From NCBI GenBank assembly GCA_903772945.1, contig CAICTM010000508.1, positions 1 to 62,664 on the forward strand: DNA of 62,664 nt, read 5' to 3'. Shown here in pieces: positions 11,500 through 21,500 of the stretch. Below the pieces are notes generated by a model, which saw nothing but the letters and a program-made list of their open reading frames with translations, did no database searches and had not been told where the DNA came from. The position numbers and the translations under genes are program-made. The DNA is from Seminavis robusta (lineage: Eukaryota; Bacillariophyta; Bacillariophyceae; Naviculales; Naviculaceae). Numbering within the stretch: position 1 is the first letter of the stretch; each line of letters starts with the position of its first letter.

Positions 11500-12278
11500 A
11501 TGAAGTCTCTTTTCTCTGTCTTGACGGCGGCTTGCCTGTTGAGCACTACCGCCGCTAGTGGCGCCGTGGAGTTGACTCTTGATAATTTTGAAAGCAAAGT
11601 ATCTGGCAAGAATGCCTTTGTCAAGTTCCTAGCTCCTTGGTAAGTACCGTACAGTAATAACAAAGAATAGAAACTAGTCGAAGACTGGCGATGACGACCT
11701 GTCCGTGCTCCGTTCGTCGCATGATTCCGCTGTATTTGGCTGGTCTTCTCATGCTTTCTTTGTTTTCTTGTCTAACAATGTTTGTTTTGTACTGAACTGT
11801 ACGGTATGTTTGTAGGTGAGGACACTGCAAGTCCATGGCCAAGGCATGGAACGACTTGGGCGATGACTACGCAGCGTCATCGTCCGTGCTCATTGGCGAC
11901 GCCGATTGTACGGCGGATGCCAAGGAGCTTTGTGAGAAGTTTGAAGTACGAGGATATCCTACGATCCAGTACTTTGTAGATGGAGCCCTTTGGGAAGGAG
12001 AAGATTACAAGGGAGGACGTGACTATGACAGTCTCAAAAAGTTTGTCGAAGAAACACTCGAGGTCAAATGCGATCCGGCCAATCCGGACGATAGCGACTG
12101 CAGTGACAAGGAAAAGGCGTACATTGAAAAAATGAAGGCGAAATCGGTGGACGATCGAAAGAAACAACTCGACCGATTGGATGCCATGAAGGATGGAAAG
12201 ATGAAACCGGAACTCAAGCAGTGGTTGGTACAGCGACTCCGCATTTTGTCGTCACTCACCACGGGGGATGAACTGTAA
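11500..12278 (+). CDS. PDI-like thioredoxin-domain selenoprotein (UGA in the CxxC active site)
   Basis: Exons 11500-11639 and 11816-12278; intron 11640-11815 with donor TTG^GTAAGT and acceptor TTTGTAG. Reading through the UGA gives 200 residues. Residues about 1-20 are a signal peptide (MKSLFSVLTAACLLSTTAAS). A single thioredoxin fold follows: VELTLDNFE, FVKFLAPW, then TGA (11817-11819), then GHCKSMAKAW, with cis-Pro region VRGYPTIQYF. Protein disulfide isomerases have APWCGHCK here, so UGA replaces exactly the N-terminal nucleophilic Cys, predicting a Sec-Gly-His-Cys redox centre. A charged helical tail ends in GDEL, an ER-retention-like signal. PDI-type selenoproteins are known from microalgae. 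Neighbouring acceptor sites leave the frame or do not remove the UGA. The predicted role is disulfide exchange in the ER; decoding requires a SECIS in the 3' UTR. Confidence 0.85.
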
Positions 12279-12989
12279 TGTAACAATCCAAAATCACATG
12301 GCTTGAGAACAAAGAAAACAAAAGAAAAAAGAAAAAAAAGAATAAAGGTTTTGCTTGGGAAACGACAATGGAACAATAAATTGGAGAATTCTCGTGACAC
12401 GTTGGACACGGAATTTTCACACGTCTCTACAACCAACTGTTGCCAACTGCAAATGACACAAGCAAGTTCTGCGACTTGCTGGAATATGAATGACGACAAC
12501 CTATATTTTCCCACATAAGATATTTGTGATGAAGAATGGGATGTCTGACAAATATGTCCTAATTTGAAAGAGCGATTGGAGGGGAGGAGAATGTGGAAAG
12601 GATGTAGAGGACGGGGCACAGAAACTTCGGTTCTGGGTGACTCAAGCAAGCAAACTCAAACATGATTAATAAAGGATCAATTTTAAAAATGGTTTCCTCC
12701 GAAGTCTGCACGTGCACTGGTACCGATGGTTACACCACATCGTGGTTGAGCGTTATGGGATACGGACTGTCGGGTGCTGCTCTGGAATGGCTGCGCTTGT
12801 CCTGGCAGTAGGTTCCGTACCTTATGCCTTGCCGACTAACACGGTCGCGACGACATTCGGCGTTGGCTGGCTGGACTGTGGAGAGGTCCGCATTCGTTGC
12901 CAACGGTTTCGTCACGAGTGGATTGGTCAGCTTGGCCTCTACCGGTACTCCCAAGACCTGATCATCACCGTCATTTGCAGGCATCTGCT
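12279..12989. other. 3' UTR and convergent intergenic region
   Basis: It starts with an A-rich tract (12310-12345), then contains hairpins including the SECIS candidate at 12529-12569 and a UUCG-loop hairpin near 12617-12636. Open frames here overlap on both strands and lack support. Confidence 0.5.
12529..12569 (+). promoter_or_regulatory. Possible SECIS element (weak)
   Basis: ATGA (12529-12532) and GAAA (12566-12569) can form tandem A.G/G.A pairs closing a 12-bp helix (12533-12544 with 12554-12565, including four G.U pairs and one A.A mismatch) with a 9-nt loop containing AAA. The helix length and G.A tandem match a SECIS core; the loop adenosines lie further 3' than in the consensus. It sits about 700 nt after the UGA codon, in the expected 3' UTR. 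Another fold in this UTR may be the true element. Confidence 0.3.
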
Positions 12990-14224
12990 CTATTGGGTGC
13001 GAACAAAGTTCATCCAATATAGGTAACCCAGAAGGACAGCATGAAATGCAAAGGCCACAAAGGCAACCACAGAATTCCGGCTCTCCTTGGGAGCCCTGGA
13101 TCGCTTGATGAATCCCAAACTGGTGCTTATAATCAAGGTAATGACCAGACCATTCAGCCAAAACATGGTGTTGAAGTAGGGCAAAAGCTGATTCATGCGG
13201 ATGTAATACCATACCAACCACAGTACTGTCCATAGGATATACATGTACTTGTTGACCCCAAAGCCCAGGCGCAATATGGATGCCACTCCTCCAAACGTAG
13301 CCCCGACACCGCTTCGATGGCTGAATCGGTCATCATACGTGATGGCCACCAAGGCGCCCACTAGCATGAGACTGTAGATGGCAGTCAATGCACCTTGTGG
13401 AGCTACATTTTTGCGTCGCATGGTCATCATGAAGGCATTGCACTGGATGATACTGATTGCCAACAAATGTAATGTGTACCGTCGGTATCCCACAATGCAA
13501 TAGGCAGTCAAATAGATTTGCACTTCCGATGCATACCATTGTTCAAATGGATCCGTAAACGTGATGCCTCGAACAGTGTTGGAATGGTTGTCTCGTTCCA
13601 CGTAGTAGGATCCGAAATCGGCAAAGGCACAGGTGGCTAGTACAATGACAAGATCCATTTCCTGGTAGCATCCCTTGGATGTGGAAGGATAGTTTTGAAG
13701 AATGCCATTCATTTGTTCTTGCCACATGAGTAGAATAAAGGCCAGTGATCTGGAAGTAAAGCCGATGGCATGCCATCTGTTTGTAGATGCATGAGTTGGC
13801 ATACAGATTGATGAGTGGTACAATACAGTAAGCACTTCTTCAGCTTCCATAGAATATAGAAGTAAATACTGCAATCTAGTATTCACCTATATTCTGGCCA
13901 TATCCGATATCCTTCTCGGATTCGTTTCTTGGGAATATCAAAGATGAAGCTACTGGCATGGAGGGACCAATGAAGCACAATGAAACAGAGCGTGCCAAAG
14001 TTGGGTCCAAAGTTTCCATCGGCTGCTCCCAAATGAGCATATCGATAAGCAAAGGACACCAGACAACAGACTCCAAGGATTTCGTGAATGTGTGGAATGA
14101 TGAATTGGCGTTCTTCCTTGCTGGAAAACAGCTTGTCCACCACTGATTTGTCTCGCTGAGACTTCCAGACTGTTGGCTACTCACCTTTGGTTGTGGTGGT
14201 GATCGTTTTATTGGTGTCCGGCAT
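12990..14224 (-). CDS. Multipass membrane protein, unrecognised family, three exons
   Basis: Exons 14185-14224, 13887-14142 and 12990-13776, giving 360 residues. The 110-bp intron 13777-13886 (donor TATAG^GTGAAT, acceptor AAACAG^ATGGC) joins RIWPEYR to WHAIGFTSRSLAF in frame. The first intron, 14143-14184, would be only 42 nt (donor AAAG^GTGAGT, acceptor AAATCAG^TGG); it is the reading that gives an ATG start (MPDTNKT) in frame. After HIHEILGV, seven or eight hydrophobic spans follow, with tightly spaced aromatic residues (e.g. LWTVLWLVWYYIRMNQ). No catalytic motif is recognised and no function is proposed. The gene is convergent with the PDI-like gene and divergent (292 bp) from the CX9C gene. 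Confidence 0.65.
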
Positions 14225-14515
14225 GGTAGATGCTGAAAATGGGAGCCGATTTCCAGAAACTCTCTTTGGAAACCTTTCTTCCCAACAAGCTTATTTTTTT
14301 TTTTTAAATAGGAAGAGCCGGTGCCAAAACCGACCACACGGGTGTAATAGTTCGTGATTAAACTATTCCCGTGTGATGTCAGCCGCACGTTGGCTGCGCC
14401 CAACACGAAGATCGCACTGCCAATGGCGACAACAGCCGCCGACGGCAGGCAAACCATTCCTTTCCTACCCTTTGAACCCATCTTACCCTGGGCTAATAAC
14501 TGACTCGACTCCACA
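14225..14515. promoter_or_regulatory. Divergent intergenic region
   Basis: 291 bp between the starts of the membrane-protein gene (-) and the CX9C gene (+), presumably holding both promoters. It contains a poly-T/A run near 14296-14306. No defined factor site is recognised. An antisense open frame crossing this region is rejected. Confidence 0.4.
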
Positions 14516-15056
14516 ATGGCTCCACCGACACCAATGAAGGCCGATGAACTGGCAGCACTCTGCGCGGTAGGTGGAGCAATCTAGCTGGTGTCACTGACGC
14601 ACATCTTTCCAGTATGGTAGTAGCATGGCATCTTACTCTTTGTGTTGCCGGCCGCTTTCTGCTATGATATGAACAGGCAACAGCAGTATGCTGTGCGGAT
14701 GTCAATGCTTCTTTTATTGCCAAGAAGCGAAATGGACAACACCCAACAAAGAGTGCATCGGAAGGCAAGGAGGTAAGCCAGGTATAACTGCTGATAGTTC
14801 TAGCTAGGGTCTGGGATTCAGCCGAAGGACTCATCTGATCTCGTACTCCTTATAAACTCTATAGGTGATGGAATGCCATAATTCAGTAAAGGCGGATTTG
14901 ATGGCTGGACCCTGTGCTGAACTCTACGCGGAGCACTATGCCTGTGTCAAGAAAGCTGGGTGGACGGAATCTGTAAAGGCATGCAGATTTTCCCAGGCAA
15001 AGGTCGCCGAGTGTGCTGTCCGCGAGGGTCTAGGCGAACTGAAACAAAAATCATAA
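14516..15056 (+). CDS. Twin CX9C (CHCH-type) small protein, three exons
   Basis: Exons 14516-14566, 14677-14772 and 14865-15056; introns of 110 and 92 bp with GTAGGT/GTAAGC donors and AACAG/TATAG acceptors, all phase 0. The 112-residue product has a C-terminal pair of CX9C motifs: CAELYAEHYAC and CRFSQAKVAEC, 12 residues apart. This is the helix-loop-helix signature of proteins imported into the mitochondrial intermembrane space and oxidised by the MIA40/ERV1 relay. The N-terminal 50 residues contain a CC pair and are not recognised. Members serve in respiratory-complex assembly or lipid and copper handling; which role applies here is not visible. Confidence 0.75.
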
Positions 15057-15932
15057 GACACACAGCTCTTTTTTGGAATGATACACGACAAATCACAGCT
15101 TTTGTGGAGTGGAGAAGAATAAGGGTATTAGTTTGGTTGTCGTTTCATGAAGAGTGGAATGAAATATATCCATGTACTTGTGTGTTTTAGGCCAACCCAC
15201 ACCTGCATCTTCTGTAGCTACGGGCATCATCATCATCAGTGATTAACTACCATATAGTGCACTTTTTCTTGTCACTGGATTGATGCAGCACATTACTACG
15301 AGGCTCCTAACAGGGTCGTCACGCCAGAGTTCAGGTTTGGCAACAGAGGGCGAAAGTTGCTGGAGTGCACGCGGCATTCTGTGCTATCTATAGGACAGCC
15401 AAAACTACCGAATGAAGGAGGCAAGTCCAAGCCGCACGAGTTCCGAGTTATGATCAATCGGCACATTGGCGTAAAAGTATAACGAGCTTGACTTAGGGTG
15501 TCTGCTCCATCATAGAAGAGCCGATAACACACAGTCTCTCGCAAGAGCGCCTAACGACGAGCAGCTCTCGGACTCCACGATGCATTCGCTCCCTTTGACA
15601 TTCTCGACGATCCTGACCTTTTCTGGCCCCGTGGAGACCTTTTGACCAGTAGGCCACAGCGGACGACCGCACGGCCAGCTAGAAAACCATACCCGGCGTT
15701 GGGCGTCACGAGTTACCCCCGCTGGCAATGAGACACTACGGAAACGATATCCTTCATCTGCATCTAGCTAGGGGAGATACAGCATTACAAGGTAGACTTT
15801 TCTGTTGGCAGTTCGTGAAAGCAGGGACAGTCCGTATAATCGAAGTTGACGCTCGTCACTATGGTCACACCACCGCGGGATCAGATCGTCCTCTTGAGCA
15901 GGAAACTTATAGATTAACTTGAAGTATTGGGA
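15057..15932. other. Intergenic, no supported gene
   Basis: Only short overlapping frames without family resemblance. Both flanking genes end here (convergent), so it holds two 3' ends. A CATCATCATCATCA tract lies near 15226-15238. Confidence 0.5.
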
Positions 15933-17375
15933 TTAGGTTTGAGCAGCTTCAAGGCTGTCCAATATGCCTGCAAGAGTGGCTCCAGGACTGGCCATGTACT
16001 TGTTATAGATGCCAAAGCAGTATTGCCTCCTTCTGCAGCGTTGTTTTTCTGTAATGTCTTTCAAGATTCCTATGGTCTGACTAACCTGATCTTCAGGGAT
16101 TACAATGGCACACTTGCTCCAATCCACAAGTTCTTTCCGAAAAGGCAGAACCCATCCATCAGAATAGATCACAGGAATGGCCCCGGCACTCAAAACTTCA
16201 GTAAAACGATAGGAGAATCTATTGTCTCCTCGAGGAGCAGCCCCAAACTTGCTCTTTTTCAAGAGACTGGGGTAGGTTTCATTTATCTCACCCTTTTGTT
16301 TGGCCTCCAAGTAATTTGGAGTTTGTATGGAAATCACATCATTCCCATTGTGTAGCTTGAAGAGTTCTGAGCGAGGACTGCTCCCCCGATGCCTTCCCAC
16401 AAAAGAAAATAGATAGGGCCGATTGTCATCAGATTCACTTCCACAAGACATAATTTCCTGGTGTTGTTGGTGGCTGAGAGTGACTGGATGGATGGGTGGA
16501 GGCGGCAGACCCATATCCGAGTCTGCATGTAGCATATCTGGACCAGCAGAGAGCGCCAAGACAGACAGTTGGTTTGAAGCGATCTTTTGCTTTCGTATTG
16601 TATGCTCTGGTCCATTGCCACCACAAAGAAGGTATAAGAGTGTCGACTTATTGGCTTGCTGGAACAAGGGCGACTCAAGGACATGCTGAATGTATTTTCT
16701 GCACCCGCCCATTCTGTAACATGGATTGATTCCCTTATCATTGACTACTCTTCCCATGCGAGTATCAGCATTCGCGTGGAAGTTTGCCACATTGTTGGGA
16801 TAGTTGGACTCAAAGCAAGTTTCGATATCCAGCAGTACAACATAGTGCAAGGATATATCGATTGGAATTTTGCCTTCTAGCATGCCCCGCCAATGAAATT
16901 GTGGATCGAAGTCAGGGTGGTCAATGAAGGCTTGCAAGATTGCTCTTGTCCTCAAGGATCTTGGAAACTCTGACAATCCTTTTGCTTTGTTGGGGTTGTT
17001 CCATCCAAGATCGGTCAAGACAAGCTTGCGCTTGGGTGGTTCCATGGTTGTGTCCTCTGGGGATGCATTGTTCGAGTGAAACTGCAACCACGGACGCTCA
17101 GTGTTGGGCGACAGGTGAATTGAAGGGTCATTCAGCGTGTGTTGAAGCTCCTGCAAGAAAAAAGAACGAGCGTCACGGTGATGATGTTTAAATCGCCTGC
17201 CTATCATCAATGTGGAGCTGGTAGCATTCTGTATGAAGCCAACTGTGTCTTTTCCATGCCTCGAAACCTTGACAAACCCTTGCCGTTGAAGGTTCTTGGA
17301 GAGCATGAAGGAAACCACTCCGACGCAAGCAAGCAAGAGTGAGGATCGAACGTGGTTGTGATTGATTCGGCCCAT
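15933..17375 (-). CDS. Exostosin-like (GT47) glycosyltransferase
   Basis: A 480-residue type II membrane protein. The frame is open to 17438, but the first ATG is at 17375 (MGRINHNH). A signal anchor of hydrophobic residues (about 11-25, SSLLLACVGVVSFML) is followed by a luminal stem and catalytic region. The C-terminal part has the exostosin signature: FGAAPRGDNRFSYRFTEVL, then AGAIPVIYSDGWVLPF and a Trp-Ser segment. In this family it shapes the nucleotide-sugar site of inverting enzymes that transfer glucuronosyl, galactosyl, arabinosyl or xylosyl groups in the Golgi. The sugar and acceptor cannot be told from the sequence. The gene is divergent from the small membrane-protein gene at 17631, with only 255 bp between starts. 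Confidence 0.85.
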   Translation of the reverse strand: MGRINHNHVRSSLLLACVGVVSFMLSKNLQRQGFVKVSRHGKDTVGFIQNATSSTLMIGRRFKHHHRDARSFFLQELQHTLNDPSIHLSPNTERPWLQFHSNNASPEDTTMEPPKRKLVLTDLGWNNPNKAKGLSEFPRSLRTRAILQAFIDHPDFDPQFHWRGMLEGKIPIDISLHYVVLLDIETCFESNYPNNVANFHANADTRMGRVVNDKGINPCYRMGGCRKYIQHVLESPLFQQANKSTLLYLLCGGNGPEHTIRKQKIASNQLSVLALSAGPDMLHADSDMGLPPPPIHPVTLSHQQHQEIMSCGSESDDNRPYLFSFVGRHRGSSPRSELFKLHNGNDVISIQTPNYLEAKQKGEINETYPSLLKKSKFGAAPRGDNRFSYRFTEVLSAGAIPVIYSDGWVLPFRKELVDWSKCAIVIPEDQVSQTIGILKDITEKQRCRRRQYCFGIYNKYMASPGATLAGILDSLEAAQT

Positions 17376-17630
17376 GTTGGTTGAGATCAGGCTTTGCTCT
17401 TTCTCCGAAGCAATGAGTATCTGAGACTTTGCACCCAAGCTTGCTTACCTCTATGATATCTACCTACCGGTACCTACAGCCGGAAGGAGTGAGTCAACAC
17501 AATATCGGATGTCCATCATTGCGCTGGACGCAGTCAGGGAGTTTCCACGCTGCGTAGGAATTCCAAAGAAAACTGAGCTTTTTCAGAAGTTCTGTTCTCC
17601 CTGTTCTTCTTCAACGTCAAGGGAAGATGA

Positions 17631-18116
17631 ATGAGCCTCCGCAATAGCCAAAGTCCTCTCTCTCAAGTCAAACAAAGACAGCGGAACATGACGAGGTCAA
17701 CAGGAGTAGCTGCCACCAGCGCAGACGCGGTGCCGTTGGTTGAGGCAATTCCGATAGACAACGGAGGACGGCTGTCGTCCTATGGAACCACGCAAGATGA
17801 TACCACCAGTCTCCTCTTGGTGACACTACATTTAACTGAGCAGCGGGGCATCCGTGATGATGGTGACGACGATGAGAGCAGCTCGTCTTCATGGGCATCG
17901 ACATGGTATGGCATGGTGGAAGAACGATCGATGTTGGATCCACGAAGTACTGTCATTTTGGTCATGGCTGCAGTAGCGATTGGCTACTCTGTACTTGTCT
18001 TTGGTGCAGTGTGTTGGGGCGCAAAGTCGTCGACAGGAGATGACGCTCAACAACCCGTATCAGCGATGCTGCGTGTCATGCAACAAGTGCATCTGCGAAG
18101 TGGGATTCTACATTAA
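17631..18116 (+). CDS. Small single-span membrane protein, hypothetical
   Basis: 161 residues from an ATG in good context (agatgaATG). The first 100 residues are hydrophilic, with an acidic DDGDDDESSSSS patch. One clear membrane helix follows (about 106-129, VILVMAAVAIGYSVLVFGAVCWGA) with a short tail containing a Gln-rich segment. There is no signal peptide, so the helix would act as a tail or signal anchor. The family is not recognised. It overlaps no other supported gene. Confidence 0.5.
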   Translation: MSLRNSQSPLSQVKQRQRNMTRSTGVAATSADAVPLVEAIPIDNGGRLSSYGTTQDDTTSLLLVTLHLTEQRGIRDDGDDDESSSSSWASTWYGMVEERSMLDPRSTVILVMAAVAIGYSVLVFGAVCWGAKSSTGDDAQQPVSAMLRVMQQVHLRSGILH

Positions 18117-18534
18117 CATCAGAGCAGATGGGAGAGAAAGGGAAATGATGACTGCAATAATGTCGGTACCGTATCTGTGCGCTGAACTTCGCATTGTCAA
18201 CATCACTACCTTTCTGTCAAGTGATGGTCCCTCGAGCAAAAACTGCTTCTATAGCTAGCCATGGCAACAGCGCCATTACATTGAGAAATCAGGAATGAGA
18301 TTGCTTGCGAAGGTCAACTTCAAACTATCCGCTTTAATTCATGGCAAGTCAATAATGTAAATATAAATGCAGTGCAATCCAGTGCCACAGACGAATGCCC
18401 CTTTGTCGGACGGGTTCGCCCCCAACACTGTGTTTTCCAATCTAATTCTTGTGCAAGTAGCACACTTTGAAGGTGCCCGATACTCCATCGCTAGCCAGAG
18501 TCAAAACTCACCCCCTCTCGAAGGCTTACGTACT
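18117..18534. other. Convergent intergenic region
   Basis: 418 bp between the stops of the small membrane protein (+) and cyclase-PDE (-). No gene is seen. Confidence 0.55.
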
Positions 18535-21500
18535 TTAAAGGCTGAACTCGTCATCGAAATCTGCGCTCCCGTCTCCCATCTCAAGATCGACCTCATCTTG
18601 TTTGCCGGAGGTACCCTCCAGGTCAGGAGCACATTCTGGTTCGATGGTTGGCGGCGTGACGTCGCTTGTGTTCACTTCCGCTTGCTGCTCTTCATGCCTT
18701 TTCATGTACCCCTCCACAATCTCCTCTCCTTTTTGGATCCACAAGGCTCGGTTCGCCTCTGCGTATCCAAGGTATTCATGGCTCGAAACCCCAAAGACAC
18801 CACAGCTCTCGAGTTTCTTTGCAAGGGGTATGACATAAAAGTCAAAGAATCCAATCTCCCCCTTGTACCTGGAGAAACGTGACGCGGCAACGGAGATAAG
18901 GGCTTGTCGACGCAGTGATTGCTGCCGTCATTCTCGAAAGGTACTTACCAGTCCAACGAGGGATCCGACGCAGCCCTTCCAGCCGTGTAAGCACTATAGC
19001 ACTCGTGGAAGAACCGCTCGTTCCACAGCAGGTAGATATCCCAATGTTGCATCGTGTGGGAAACATCGCTAGCCTATTGTGACAACGTCCGAGTCAATGC
19101 AGGTGGAAAATAGATAGTCAGTCATTCCTATCCAACGATTGGAAGCACCTTTTCAATGAAACCGACATACCTGAATAAGATGCTCCAAAACAATAGTCGC
19201 TTTCCTATCCATGTCACCTTCTGGCGAGATCAAATTGCTTGCTTCTTTGGAGAAGGCAAGGTTCCATCGCTTCTTCCTAAGATCACCCAACTGTTTGTCC
19301 GTGATGTCTTCAGAGCAGGAAGAACAACACTTGAGAAACATATGATAGCGTCCTTTTCAAATGCACTGCGCTTCAACGTACCTGTTGCCATCACAATGTT
19401 GACGACTAGTTGACGAAACCTGTGGTTGGTTCGTACAGTACACGTACAAAGCGTGAGGACAAAAGTATAAGGCATCTGGTAGGAGGAGGCTTCTGACTCG
19501 ACGACTAGCTGTTTCGTACCTTCTAAGCTCATCTTCGTTGGTGTAGATGCACCGACGAAGGTCTGTGTATTCAGGCTCCATCAGTAGATCCCAAACAAGG
19601 TCTACCGAGTTCTGCAGTTTCGTTGACACGGCATCACGAATCAGTAGTCGTTAGGCATCTTGGTTGGCGAAACCAAACCGGCGTAAGATCAGGGTCTTTG
19701 TTTGCCTACCTGCTCAGCCACACTTTTGTTTTTGTACTTTGAGGCAAGAAAATTTCCTTCTGACACCAGCTGGGCGTTGGTTACACCGGGGTGGTCACTG
19801 AGGATGTAAAGCGAGAAGTGAAGCAACCGTGAGAGAAACTCTAGAATGAAACACATCGATCCAGCTTTCCAATTCTTACACGTCATGAATAATTGATGAC
19901 AGCACCACTGCAAACTGAGTGAGAGGATCTGGAATGAGATTTGGAGAAGGCGGTGAGTTGGGCGGAGATTGCAACCTTCAATTCGGCTTCCCACGCTTAC
20001 CAGAAGTGATGCCATAAGAGTGCCCGGCCAAATCTTTGATGGTCAACTGGTCATTGAACGCATCGTCGTTTTCCAGTGGCTGGAACTGGCCAACTGTTTT
20101 CTTGTTGCTTTTGTCCGTGTCCACGATACGCCTCATCATCTTGACCACAGAAGACGTAACATGCACTGCGTGTTCCCAACCGTGGAAGCTGTTTGCACGG
20201 TACATGCCCGCGACTCTTGTCAAGAAGCCCCGAAGTTGCCCCTTCACCATTGTCGGCAATTCAACCCGCTTTTTGTTCTGGCGCACTTGCAGATCTGATG
20301 CAGTTGCTTTAGGGAGTGTAATAATCTCTTGGAACTCTTCGAGCACAGTTTTGGTTTGCAAACCAAAGGATGACTCTAGAGCCGACACGGGTGCATACGA
20401 TTCAACTGACCCCGGGTTCAAAGCTCGAGCAGTCACTACTTGTTCTAGGAGCTCAACCAAGACTTCGACACTCCATTCCACGAGGCGCTGCATCTTACTC
20501 ATTTCGCTGACACCCTCGAGGCCAGCCTGATCATTGTCCAGCAGGCTATGACTCGAAAAATCCTCTCCAGTGCCCACCACACCTTCTTGAATGTGTCCCA
20601 TTGGTTTCTGATTGCTTGCAGAGACGGCCTTGTACTTGTACAGTTTTGTATCTCCACGGTTTTGAAGCCAAAACGTCGTGACCCTTCCGTGCACCTCGTC
20701 GACAGTGATGTCCTGAGTGCGAGGGACAACCCATTCGCTCTTTCCAGCCTTTTCGATGAGCTTCGCGGTGGCCTCAGACATGAGAATACGGGCCCCTCTT
20801 CCTTGCTTCTTCATCATTTCAGCAAGGGTAACGGTTGCACCAAACAACTGGAATCTGTGATCATTGGTGAGCATTATCACAATACGACGCGTTGCATGAC
20901 AGCCAGTACAATACTCACCTAGCCCTGTCCCCACGTAGAACTCCGGCCGTAACCATCCCGGAATTGAGACCAATGCGGATTTGAAGATCCCCCGTGTCAG
21001 GACCACTGCAACACAGCACGGAAGGATTTGAGCCAATTCTGTTGTCTATAACATTCACAAAGAAAGCATCAGGAGACTTACAGCTTGATCTCGAGTTTCT
21101 TGGTTAGCCGAGAAGCTCTTTCAACAAGAGCACGGCAGTATCTCGCCATATGGAGAGCGTGCTTTGGGTCCGCGTCGGGGACTCCTGTAACAGCCAGATA
21201 GGAATCCGCAACTGCTTCCACTTTGAAAACGTTGTACTCTCGAGCAAGCTATCAAATAGGGCAAAGGTTAGATAGATCAGCAGAGCAGAAAGAGTCGAGG
21301 GATCCATACCAGCACTTACTTTGTCGAACTCTCCATGCAAGACTTCCAACAGCCTGAAGATTTCTTGGGGCTGGCGCTGACTTGACCAGGATGCAAAGCC
21401 AACAAGGTCTGCTGCCATCACAGTGCTGTTCAGGTATAGATCCGCAATTGGTGGCTTCTCTTTCTGAAGTTGTGGCTCATCACCTGCACTCAGTATTCCA

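Noticed and set aside
11640..11819. Frameshift or alternative acceptor instead of selenocysteine
   Set aside because: Other AG sites near 11815 leave the thioredoxin frame or keep the TGA; only the canonical acceptor restores GHCK directly after the codon.
12441..12485. AGCAAG/CTTGCT hairpin as SECIS
   Set aside because: Six-bp stem, no adjacent G.A quartet and no AA at the loop start.
13876..14514. 212-codon frame on - strand
   Set aside because: Crosses splice sites of the membrane-protein gene in a different frame and the divergent promoter; no family resemblance.
18367..18882. 171-codon frame on + strand
   Set aside because: Antisense to the last exon of the cyclase-PDE, whose sequence (EIGFFDFYVIPLAKKL) is a conserved PDE C-terminal segment.
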